From the NCBI GenBank assembly GCA_903772945.1, contig CAICTM010000900.1, positions 1-43,311 on the forward strand: a DNA stretch of 43,311 bases. The letters are read 5' to 3'. The notes beneath the pieces are model-generated. The model worked only from the letters and a program-made list of their open reading frames with translations, was not told the DNA's origin and ran no database searches. Within the stretch, counting starts at the first letter, position 1. Every line of letters begins with the position of its first letter. The stretch is from Seminavis robusta (lineage: Eukaryota > Bacillariophyta > Bacillariophyceae > Naviculales > Naviculaceae). The translations under genes were made by a program, and so were the position numbers. Of this stretch, positions 20,332 through 30,718 are shown piece after piece.

Positions 20332-23300
20332 TTTTGTTACAAACACAATAGCTTTCAGCTACCCTCAACTATTCCTTCACCATGAAGATGGCCAAGGAAA
20401 ACATGCGTTCAGCAACTTCGAGAAACAGTTGCGTGAACAAACCCATTCTTCCTTTCGTCGACAATGACGAAGACACGAGATCCACATACTCGTGCAACCC
20501 CTGCAAACTTCGCAACCATGTTGCCAAGCGCAAATCAGAAGACTCTGATAACGAGGACAACCCTCTATCGATTTCAATCACTTGGATGGAGAAATCTCCA
20601 TCTGAGGATTAGGCCAGGATGATGACTCAACGACCATGTTCCGATTTCTCATACCAAGTGATGAAGATATCTCACTAACTAGTAAACAAGAATGTTTGCA
20701 ACCGATGAACCCGGCAAATTAGATGATTGCCTAGAAGCTGCTCAACTAGACTTGATGATCTATTTAGCATCGTTAACCTCGTCCGTGCCAACCACCTCGT
20801 AAACGTCGCAAGACAAGAGACCTCAAACCTATCGTCTATGTTAGATTTAACAAGCGAGAAAAGGGAAACAAAAACCCGTTACACTCCGTTGCTTACTGGA
20901 TACAGGAGCATCCGGAACTTTGATTGCTCAAACTCATGCTAAGAAATTACGTGAAGGATCTTGGGGGCGTCAAACCATGTGGACTACCCCTGCAGGAGAT
21001 TTAAACACCAGCACGAAGTGCAAAGGTGCATTCATGATTCCTGAATTCCACGATGATAGAATTATCGAATGGGATTTACACGTCACCAAGAGCTTGGGGC
21101 GTATGACATGATCATAGTCAGACATTCTCTCCGACTTAGGATTTAAGTTCGATTTCACTACCATGTCAGTGGAGTGGGACGGCATATCTATTCCTATGAA
21201 AGATAGCGACACCAATGAAGAAGAGAATTTCTTCAGTCCTGATCCTACTGCGTTGACGACAGTGCAGATCGTCTCAAGAAGATTCTTGATGCGAAATACG
21301 AACAAGCTGACTTAAAGCAGGTTGCCAAAGTCAAAAACAGTTAATAAGGAAGAGCAGGAACGCTTCATTCCTTATTAACGAAGTACTCTGACCTATTCGA
21401 TGGCACTCTAGGAAAGTGGCAGATGGACGACTACGAAGTAGAACTCCTCCCTGACGCTAAACCTATCACGCTAGGGCTTATCCTATTCACGCGTGTCCAT
21501 ACCAACACTCTTAAGATGGAGGTTGACGTCTCTGCGAAGCAGGAGTACTCAAGAAGGTGAACCGTTCCGAATGGGCGGCCACCAACTTTTATCATTCCCA
21601 AAAAAGGATGGATCTGTACGATTCATCTCTGATTTCCGGGAACTAAACAAAAGGATTAAGCGGAAGCCTTATCCTATCCAAAATAACAGGACATGCTCTT
21701 GAACCTAGACGGATTCAAGTACGCCACTAGTCTAGACCTGAACATGGATACTATCACATCGAGCTGTCACCTCACTCGAAACAACTCTGTACTATCGTAC
21801 TCCGTGGGGAAAGTACGAATACCAGAGGTTGCCAATGGGCTATGTAATAGTCCCGACATCTTCCAAGAGAAGATGGGAAAACTAATGCACGACCTAGAAT
21901 ACGTCCGTGCATACATTGATGATCTACTCATCCTAACTAACGGCGTCTGGCAGATCACGTTGAAAAGTTGATGAAGTTCTCCGAAGGCTTCGAGAAGCCG
22001 GACTTAAGATCAATGCTACCAAGTCTTCTACGCAAGAGGGAGAACTTGAATACTTAGGTACTGGATTATCGAGAAGGGATCCAAACCTATAACCAAGAAA
22101 ATAGACGCGATCCAGAATATCGCTCCTCCTACCAACAGAAAAGAACTCCGTAGATTCATTGGACTAGTGAACTACTATCGAGACATGTGGATTAGACGAT
22201 CACATGTACTGGCCCCACTCGCTTCGTTGACTTCCAAAACAACGAAGTGGAAATGGGAAGCGGAACACGACAAGGCCTTTAGCCAGATGAAGAAGATCAT
22301 CAGCAAGAAACCTTGCTCGCCTACCCTGACTTCAACGATACATTCGTTATCCACACGGATGCGAGTGATACTCAACTAGGTGCAGTAATTTCCAGAAGGG
22401 AAAACCTATCGCGTTCTACAGGAGGAAGCTCAACCCTGCTCAGACCACGCTACACGTACGAGAAGGAACTTCTCAGTATCGTAGAAACTCTGAAAGAGTT
22501 CCGTAACATTCTTCTAGGACAGAAGATTGTGTACATCCGGACACAAGAATCTTACATGTAAGAACTTCAATACCGATCGCGTAATGCGATGGCGCCTTTT
22601 TCTAGAAGAATACGGCCCTGAAATACAGGTACATCAAGGGGAACACAAACATCGTTGCGGATGCGTTGTCGATATACTTAACATCTCCAACAATGATGGT
22701 TCTTTCAGAAAAGATGGAGGCAGCGAGATTTGCTGAGCTCATGGCTGCAGACGAAGAGGACTTCCCTAGCGAGTTCCTTCTCTCGTTCCCGAGATCGAAC
22801 ATCGTCAGAAGACGACAACGATATCAACGAAGACTCTCTCAGGGACAAGCCAAACGACTACAAGAAGCAATCTTTTCCCAGAGGGGATAAGTCTTACGAC
22901 TTAGTAGTCAAGACGACAAGATCGTCTACCTAAGACTATGCAGAAGAAGCTAGTCGAATGGTACCGTGGTGTACTGATGCATCCTGGCGAGACTCGCACA
23001 GAACGACCATCAGCTAACACTACACCTGGAAAGGACTGCGCAGGCTGTGGAGGCCGTATGTCAGCGTTACAAGAGCTGCCAGATGAACAAACCCAAAGCG
23101 TAAGCTGGGATTGATGCCTTCCAAAGACTTGCGAGGAGATCCCTTGGATGATTAGACTAGATTGACTGATAGGTCCTTACAACGTCGGGGATCCTAAGAA
23201 AAAGAATTCCTGCACACGTCATTGCTTGACAATGATTGATCAGCCGTAACCGGATGGTTCGAGATTGCACGAGATCTGCTCCAAGTCAGCAGACAAGTAG

Positions 23301-24074
23301 CCCACGTCCTAGAACAAACGTGCGTTACTCGGTACCCATGGCCTTGCTGAGGTTATCATGGATAGAGTACCGTGTAGTTCCGCGCAGAGTCGAAAAACCT
23401 CCGGGAAGAATATGGTCTTCGTCGCAATTTCATCCACTACGCGTAACCTCAACCAACTCTATGGTCGAGCGTGCCTCATCAGACATACGCAACTTGATCG
23501 CTGTTAAAAACATAAATGCCAAGACGACACTCGTGAATGGATCCTGGGATGGGGTCCTAACGGCGGTTCGCATTGCAATGAATGCCACGATCATACCACC
23601 TTGCGTGCAACGCCCGCGCAGCTCGTGTTTAATCGTGACGCGATTCACAACGTCCGCGTTCGAAGCCAACTGGAAGTACATCAAAGGAACGTCGCCCACG
23701 ACTAATCAACAAAACAACGATGGGAAAACGCGACGCGTGTCCCTCATCAATACAATGTCAACGATACCGGTGATGATTCAACAGTAACAGCACCCGCAAG
23801 TACAGTCAGCCAAAGTACAAAGGTCCTTACACTATAGACCGAGTCAATGGAAATGGCACTGTACGGCTCGTACATGCTACCGCCAAGGGGCACAGTCTAC
23901 CGACTTGGACACATAAGGTATATACACCATACAAGCCTGATCCCTTGTAGGATTGCCATCCGTGCACTGCACATGTCTACATCCAAATCTCAATGAGAGT
24001 TGCCCGCACTTTAAATCATATGTTCTTCTTGTCCGACTGCTGTCGCGCCTTCTGTGACCCTTGTCAGGGGCGAA
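20332..24074 (+). pseudogene. element A internal region: gag remnant and pol
   Basis: The gag start is at 20382, but only its first about 45 codons are present, fused near 20510 to the gag C-terminal region; compared with element C this is a deletion of about 1 kb. Pol fragments follow: protease TGASGTLIAQTHAKKL (about 20898-20945); RT with TFIIPKKDGSVRFISDFREL (about 21583) and catalytic YIDDLLIL (about 21911-21935); RNase H with HTDASDTQLGAV (about 22350-22385); integrase zinc-binding start HPGETRTE (about 22980), a core with LTMIDQPVTGWFEI (about 23228-23268, with a frameshift), and the C-terminal ANWKYIK segment (about 23665). Numerous frame changes make it non-coding today. Confidence 0.88.
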
Positions 24075-24502
24075 TGCAATACACTGCTCTTAGCCTTTAT
24101 TCGCGACTCGATCTAGATAGGGTTTGAGTTCGACTCATGACTGAGTCTCTCGTGAATAGTCATTGAGACAGGGTTCTCAATGACCGCTCTAGGTATACTA
24201 GTTTGATGATGAAACATCGCTCTAGATATTTAGCCAGCGTGGAGTACTTCCACGCTACTAGATCATGCTAGACAAACCTTCCACGCGTTCCGTTTTAGGA
24301 TCGTGGAGATACGTAGGATTACTACCGCAACCCTACTCTATGCACATTTATAGTCTCCCGCGGGAGGCCAGATCTACGATCCCTTGATGATGATCTCTCT
24401 CGTTGATTAGTTTTTCATAGCTTTCTAATCTCTCTCATAACTTTCATTCTCTCAAACTCAAAACACTCGAAAGATCTTTACACTAGCTTTTAGCGTAGTG
24501 CA
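24075..24502 (+). repeat. 3' LTR of element A
   Basis: 428 bp with TGCAATACAC start and CGTAGTGCA end. A purine-rich AGGGGCGAA directly precedes it and is the likely plus-strand primer site. It differs from the 5' LTR by scattered substitutions and small indels, so the insertion is not recent. Confidence 0.93.
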
Positions 24503-24808
24503 GTAGACTTGCTAGCCCGATCTCATCCAACCATGTTTACCAAACATCATAGACTCTCACTACTCTACATCAAATCCCTAGGTGAAAACTTCAAACCTAC
24601 AACAAATCCCGAAGGATTTCCCCCCCCAACAAAGACAGACCTACTCAAGTGGTCCAACAGCCCACGCCCACGTGATTCCAACCCTTAACCCTCTTAATAA
24701 TTCAGCCTTTTACACGATTCAGGTCCTTTACTCTAATCAACCTAACACGTTTAACTCTAACTAATCAACTCTAATCTTTTTGCTCCAATCCATGACTGAT
24801 ATCCTAAT

Positions 24809-25107
24809 TTAACTCATCTCGTGAACAACTAATTCGTTTACCCCAGCCCTTTCCTTATACGAAAAAATAGTGTAGCCGTAGTTTGGAACAAAGTATCTCC
24901 CACCAACAACAATTCCTATCCCATTGAACCGATCGCAGTCATCACACCCCGCCACATGATGCCCAGGCTGTAGCCTGTGTTCATGCAACTTGAGACAATA
25001 TGGGCATTTGATATTCGTCTCTCCCTGCTCTCTCAACATAATTGGAACTCCATAGTGTTCCTGTAGATACACTTGCACCTGCCCCAAGCTCACGGGTACC
25101 CCGTTAG
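24809..25107 (-). pseudogene. C-terminal part of Cys/His-cluster ORF split by element B
   Basis: Minus-strand frame, open from the element boundary at 25107 to the stop at 24809. It encodes a possible zinc-ribbon: CPYCLKLHEH followed by GHHVAGCDDC, then VGGRYFVPNYGYTIF. It has no proper start of its own. The frame is compatible with continuation from 29573-29732 on the other side of element B (153 codons in total). I recognise the metal-binding pattern but no family. Confidence 0.5.
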
Positions 25108-25530
25108 TGCACTACGCCAAAAGCTAGTGTAAAGATCTTTCGAGTGTTTTGAGTTTGAGAGAATGAAAGTTATGAGAGGATTAGAAAGCTATGAAAACTA
25201 ATCAACGAGAGAGATCCACAATCAAAGGATCGTAGATCTGAACTCCCGCGGGAGACTGTAGAGTGTGATAGAGTAGGTTGCGGTAGCAATCCTACTCACT
25301 CCACGATCCAAAAACGGAACGCGTGGAAGATTCGTCTAGCATTTATCTAGTAGCGTGGAAGTACTCCACGCCAGCTAAATATCTAGCGTGATGTTTCACC
25401 ATCGACCTAGTATGACTAGCGGTCATGAGAACCCTGTCTCAATAACTATTCACGAAAGACTCAGTCATGAGTCGAACTCAAACCCTATCTAGGATCGAGT
25501 CGCGAATAAGGCTAAGAGCCGTGTATTGCA
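25108..25530 (-). repeat. 3' LTR of element B
   Basis: 423 bp, reverse complement of the family LTR (reads TGCACTACGCC...GTGTATTGCA on plus). It contains the same CTCCCGCGGGAG palindrome. The adjoining TTCGCCCCCTGAC is the reverse complement of element A's pre-LTR purine tract. Confidence 0.92.
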
Positions 25531-28500
25531 TTCGCCCCCTGACAAGGGTCACGGGAGGCACGACATCAGTCGGACAAGGAGAACATATGAATTAAAGTGC
25601 GGGGCACTCTCCGGAGATTGGATGTAGACATGTGCGTCGCACGATGGCAATCCTACAAGGGGATCAGGCCTTGTATGGGTGTAAATACCTTATGTTCCTA
25701 GTCTGGTAGACTGTGCCGCTACTGGCGGTAGCATGTCGGAGCCGTACAGTGCCATTGTTATTGACTCGGTCTGTGTGGTAAGGACCTTTGTGCGTTGGCT
25801 GACCGTACTAGCGGTTCTGATACTGATGAATCATCATAGTATCGTTGACATTGTGTTGATGAGGGACACGTGTCGTGTTCTCCCTATCGGTGTTTTTCTG
25901 GATAAGTCGTTGGCGACGTTCCTTAATGTATTTCCAGTTTGCTTTGAAACGGATGTGGTGAATCTTGTCACGATTGACGCGCGTGAACTTGCGACGAAGT
26001 CCATGTTCATCCCGGAGAGTCTTCTCGACCTCTGCGCGGGACTCACGTTCTCTGTCCATGACAACCGGTCATGGATACTGGGTAACCCACGTCTGTTTCA
26101 GAACGATGGTTACTCCGTCTGCTGTCTTGGAGCAGACCTTGGTAGTTCATTGGTCCAATGAATCCACGAAGTTCCGGAGAGCGATAGCTGGATCGCATCT
26201 ATTATCTTTTTAGTAAAGGTTGGTTCCTTCTCGAGTAGTCCAATTGTCTAGATACTCAGTCTTCCTTTCGAGAAGGCCTTGTAGTGTTTGATTTTAATCC
26301 GACTTCTTGAAGTCTTTGGAAAAGTCTCATCTACTATTCAACGTGATCTTCAGATCGCGTCAGTTAGGATGAGTTGATCATCAATGTATGCGGACATTTC
26401 TAAGTCATGCATGCGTTTTTCATCTTCCTTTGGAAGATGTCGGGGCTATTACATAGGCCCATTGGCAACCTCTGGTACTCGTGCTTTCCCCTCGGGATGC
26501 AATGGTACAGTGTTGTTCGAGTGAGGTGACAGCTCGATGTTTAGTTCCTGTTCAGGTCTAGACTAGTAGCGACTTTAATCCATCTAGGTTCAAGACATGT
26601 CCTGTATTTTGGGGAAAGAAGAGAGAATAGGATAATGCTTCCTCTTGATCCGTTTTTTCGGTTCCCGAGTATCATAGATGGATCGTACAGATCTTTCTTC
26701 CTTGGGAATGATAAAAGTTGTGGCCGCCCACTCGGAACGATCCTCCTTCTTGAGTAACTCCCTGCTCGCAAGAGGCAACGTTCAACCTTCTTCTTAAGAG
26801 TGTTGTTATGTACCCGTGGATTAGAGTGAGCCCTAGTATAATAGGAATTTAGCGTCGGACGAAAGTTCTACTTCGTAGTAGTCCCATCCAGCTCTCCCGA
26901 AGTATCCTCGTACTGGGTCCGAAGCACTTGGTTGAAAAGGCATGTAGGCAGTTTTGCTCTTCCTTATTTTAACGGGTTTCGACTCTGGCACATCTGCCCT
27001 TAAGTCTAATTTGCTCGTATGTCGTATGCAAAATCCTTGGAGACTATCTGCCATTGTCGCTGACAGCTGCAGGATCAGGAAATGGAGAAGTTCTCTTCTA
27101 TATCGGTGTTGCTCATCTTTCGCTGGAGAAAATGCGTGGTTCCACTCCCACTGACAATGGTAGTGAAATCAAACTTGAATTCTTAGGTCGCAGAGAGTGT
27201 CTTACCTATGATCACGTTTGCGCCCCCAAGTTCTTTGTGACGTGTAAATTCCATTTGATAATTCTATCATCGTGGAAACTCAGGAATCGCGAGTTGCCCT
27301 TACACTTCGTGCGGGGTCTCAATTCCTTTCGATAGAAGCAGTCCGTATGTTTGGACGCCCTATGATTCTTCATGATAAGCTCTTAGCATGAGTTTGAGTA
27401 ATTATAAGTCCGGATGCTTCTGTATCAGTAGCAAACAGAGTGTACCGGGTTTTTCGTTTCCCTTTCGCTGACGTCTGTTAAATCTAACATAGAGATAGTT
27501 CGAGGTCTCTTGTCTTGCGACGTGTGATAGTCGATTGTGCCATGGACGAAGTTAACGATGCTGACAAGATCGTCAGTGCTAGTTGAGTCAGTCTCTAGGC
27601 AATTATCTAATTTGCCGTAGATTCTTATTGCAAACAAATCTTGTTTACTAATTTAATGAGATATCTTAATCAATTAGGTATGAGAGAATCAGGAACATGG
27701 TTCCGTTGAATCATCATTCTCTGTCCTAATCTCTCAGACGGAGATCTCTCCGTCCGAATGATTGAAGTCGAATATCGGCAAGCAGCCTTGTCGACGGCAG
27801 GCATTTCTTGTCCATCAAGTGATGGATCCAACAGAGGAGTTCGTCCTCGTTGTCGTGAGTTGTCCGACTTGCGCTGCAACAAATGTTGCATTCGCTTTCT
27901 TCTTGCGATCAGCCCTGACCGCAGCGTTGGAAACTTCTCTTCATGAGGACAGAGAGTTCCTTTCTTGTTGTAGGTCTGGCGTCGTCGGACTGTCGTTTCC
28001 AAAACCTTGTTTCTGTTGTACGCTGGCTTGTTATCGTTGTCAGACGAGGACTGAGACTTGGCCTTGAGCTTCTTCAGAAGGCACATGCAAGTCAGCACAT
28101 GTTGTGACGAGTGCATGGACCTCGTGTAGTCACACACCATTTTCACTCGTTCCTTACGACAATAGATGATCGCTGTATGCGAGTATCAGTGTGTACTTGG
28201 CTCTGCGTTGTTTCTTCTTCGAAGGAGCTTCTTCTGGTATCACCGCCTTGTCAAAGTCTTCGGAGGATTCCATGCGTCGCAGAATCCAATGGTTTCCTTC
28301 CGAATAGAGCTAAGCTGAGAAATAGACTGCGAAGTCGTTTCGTATCCATCCACTGTCATTCAGTCCACTCGAGCGTGGAATCCATGACAAACAATGTCAA
28401 TTCTTCGTTCGTCCAGGTTCAGAAAACTCCGTTGGTTGGTCCAAAAGGTGAGACAGGAAGTTCATACGGTGTTCATCCGACTGAGGTTGTTGAATAAGCC

Positions 28501-29148
28501 CGATAGACATATCAGGACTTACGCATCTTCGGGCGCATGAAGCGTTTTCTGCTTTTCAAGAGCCTGTTAGGGACAGACCGCTTCGACACAGGCATTTATG
28601 CGAACGTAATGTCAGAGTCGTCCAAAGCAGGCTAAGCTGCTCCGTCCCAGGCATACTGAAACGTGTTGGAAAGTGCTTCGTCTTCACCCCACCAGTATTC
28701 GCGTGGAGGAATCGGTTGACTGCAATCGGGTCAAGGCATTCCAACGTAGTTCACTGGTGGCCTGCCAGCTAGATTCGTAACTGCTCTTGGCAGAGCTAGA
28801 AGTCATCTCCTGAGGAGGTTATGTTTATCGTAGGCGTAGCAATGGCGAGTCCCAACGGAAGACCTTCTCCATGCGTCCAGCCACCTTGATGGTCTGACGT
28901 GGAGTCTCAGATCCATTGATGATTCTGGACCTTGAAGGTGTAATTGGCTGTTAGCATCTGCTGGAACAGTGCGAAGTTTGTATGGTGGTAGAGCGAGAAT
29001 CGTCGATTCCGCATTCATCGTCGAGGTCGATGAGAGGAAGGATTGTTTTGTCGCGCAGTTAGACTCGAAGCTGGTGTAGCGTCTTTGGCAATCTTCATGG
29101 TGAGAAATAGGTTGAGGGTAGCTGAAAGCTATTGGTTTGTTAACAAAA
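25531..29148 (-). pseudogene. element B internal region, gag and pol in pieces
   Basis: Read from 29148 leftwards: gag ATG at 29096-29098 after a leader of about 50 nt, gag fragments to about 27700, the pol start with YGKLDNCLE (about 27610), RT with EWAATTFIIPKEE (about 26725) and an integrase C-terminal segment with FKANWKYIKERRQRL (about 25935). Stops and frameshifts occur throughout. Unlike element A, gag is not deleted. Confidence 0.85.
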
Positions 29149-29572
29149 TGCACTACGCTAAAGCTAGTGTAAAGATCTTTCGAGTGTTTTGAGTTTGAGA
29201 GAATGAAAGTTATAGAGGATTAGAAAGCTATAAAAATAATCAACGAGAGAATCCACAACCAAAGGATCGTAGATCTGAACTCCCGCGGAGACTGTAGAGT
29301 GTGATAGAGTAGGTTGCGGTAGCAATCCTACTCACTCCACGATCCAAAAACGGAACGCGTGGAAGATCGTCTAGCATTTATCTAGTAGCGTGGAAGTACT
29401 CCACGCTGGCTAAATATCTAGAGCGATGTTTCATCATCAACCTAGTATGACTAGAGCGGTCAATTGAGAACCTGTCTTCTCCAATGACTATTCGCGAAGG
29501 ACTACGTCATGAGTCGAACTCAGACCCTATCTAGGATCGAGTCGCGAATAAGGCTAAGAGCCGTGTATTGCA
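29149..29572 (-). repeat. 5' LTR of element B
   Basis: 424 bp, TGCACTACGCT...GTGTATTGCA on plus. It is bordered on its inner side by the family leader, here TTTGTTAACAAAAT on the plus strand (29137-29150). Confidence 0.92.
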
Positions 29573-29732
29573 CAAAGGAGCTGTCTGGCTCTTCTCCGGT
29601 GGACCTCGAGCCCTGTTCAAATAGCTCGTAAACACCCAAAAAGAGGGCTCTTTTCCCAAAACCACACCTTGCTTCAGCCAACTTGCTATAAAAGTTAGCT
29701 GAAGAACTTGGAAAGATAACTATCACGTTTCA
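29573..29732 (-). pseudogene. N-terminal part of ORF split by element B
   Basis: Minus-strand frame open after a TGA just right of 29732, running VIVIFPSSSANFYSKLAEA ... STGEEPDSSF to the LTR edge. Total bases on both sides of element B (160 + 299) are divisible by three and the joined codon is sense, which supports but does not prove one original ORF. Confidence 0.4.
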
Positions 29733-29872
29733 GGGGACACAGTCAAAGCAAGTGGAAAACTTCTGGAGAGCTAACATGTAGACAGGGCAGTAATGCACAT
29801 CGTAACGTCTAAGATGAACTCTCCCAATTCTCCCAACTCTCCTCCTTTTCTCCTTTTTTTCCAGGCTCCCCG

Positions 29873-29903
29873 CCAACTTTCCGGGCTGCGCCCGGAAAGT
29901 TGG
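29873..29903. repeat. perfect 14-bp GC-rich hairpin, 3-nt loop
   Basis: CCAACTTTCCGGGC and GCCCGGAAAGTTGG flank a TGC loop. It follows a T-rich pyrimidine tract and is followed by AATTTTT, the shape of an organellar or bacterial terminator. Confidence 0.88.
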
Positions 29904-30223
29904 GAATTTTTGACAGTTGAGGGCATCAGCCTCGGGCTGCTTGTTCTCATCAGGGTGGTTTTTACCTCGGCAGTCTATCTGCCTGAGGCCTCTACCCCTT
30001 TTTTGGTATTTCCTATTTCCTATTTCCTATTTCCTGTTCCGGTGAAGCCAAAATATAGGGATAGAGATAGTCATAAGCCAACAAAACTGGAAATTGAAGG
30101 TTCTACAAATTTAGGGGTAGGAATAAATCATGATCATTCAAGGTTAGTGCACTCAACACAATAAGCCAGCAGAAGCTATAAAAGTTACAGGTACGGGAGT
30201 GACAGCTGTAAAATTATGGTTAG

Positions 30224-30350
30224 CGGGCGGCAACACACGACGAAGTCGGGTGTTGTCGCCAGGGCTAGCTTCAATAAAAAAGAAGGTTATAATGAGGGAA
30301 TGATACCGGGCGGCAACACACGACGAAGTCGGGTGTTGTCGCCAGGGCTA
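30224..30350. repeat. two identical 44-bp hairpin repeats
   Basis: The 44-bp sequence starting CGGGCGGCAACACACGAC occurs exactly at 30224-30267 and 30307-30350. Each copy folds on itself: GGCGGCAACACACGAC pairs with GTCGGGTGTTGTCGCC except for one G-U pair and one mismatch, around a GAA loop. Confidence 0.9.
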
Positions 30351-30718
30351 CCTTGAAAGAATGGTGCAATCTCAAACATGATCCTCTTTCTTCTATTTGT
30401 CTTTCTGCCGAGGTATCGCAGCTCCCGCTGACTTATTTCACCAAAAAGGAATGAAGAGGCGAGAATCATTAAAATACTGTAGTAGAAGCATCTCTTACAG
30501 CTGGGTGTAAATCAAATACAGCCTCACTAGCTAAATCATTCAATCCTGGCCTGACGTCAGTGATGCATGAAGAGCCACAGACAGGGCTTCAATGCTGCGA
30601 CGCTTCGATGCTAAGATGCTGCCTCTCGATCACAGGGCAACCAACATCGTCGCACCAAACAAAAGGATCCACAACAATACCGGGCAGGGTGTTGATGAAA
30701 ATATAGCGTACAGCCAGG

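Larger units (their letters stand above)
19892..24502 (+). mobile_element. Ty3/gypsy LTR retrotransposon A, full length, decayed
   Basis: LTR-internal-LTR structure with TG...CA ends and a GTAG 4-bp target duplication (19888-19891 and 24503-24506). Domain order protease, RT, RNase H, integrase identifies the Ty3/gypsy group. Most of gag is deleted, and many frameshifts and stops make it non-autonomous. Confidence 0.92.
19555..24689 (+). pseudogene. unknown ORF split by retroelement A
   Basis: The frame is open from 19555 to 19891 (WSFTITSFTKATVKHL..., ending ...NANAGLAV). Retroelement A (19892-24502) and the second copy of the 4-bp GTAG then intervene. From 24507 the same frame continues (DLLARSHPTMFTKHHRLSL... 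to the stop TAA at 24687-24689). The continuation across the excised element gives about 173 residues with no stop. Upstream of 19555 there is an in-frame TAA, so the start is lost or lies behind an intron. I recognise no family; the end is Pro-rich. Confidence 0.6.
25108..29572 (-). mobile_element. Ty3/gypsy LTR retrotransposon B, full length, decayed
   Basis: Same family as element A in opposite orientation, with both LTRs (25108-25530 and 29149-29572) and gag, protease, RT and integrase remnants read right to left. Flanks CTAA and TTTG (in element orientation) do not match, so no target duplication is visible. Confidence 0.9.
29733..30718. other. hairpin-rich spacer, no gene recognised
   Basis: A pyrimidine run precedes a perfect hairpin (29873-29903). 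TATTTCC is repeated about four times (30007-30035), and two identical 44-bp hairpin copies follow (30224-30350). Short coding-like snatches exist (for example minus-strand GLNDLASEAVFDLH near 30540), but none is supported. The right end is the 5' flank of the VTT gene. Confidence 0.45.

Noticed and set aside
30224..30350. CRISPR-like repeats
   Set aside because: Only two copies, with self-pairing hairpin structure and a eukaryotic context; nothing suggests a CRISPR array.
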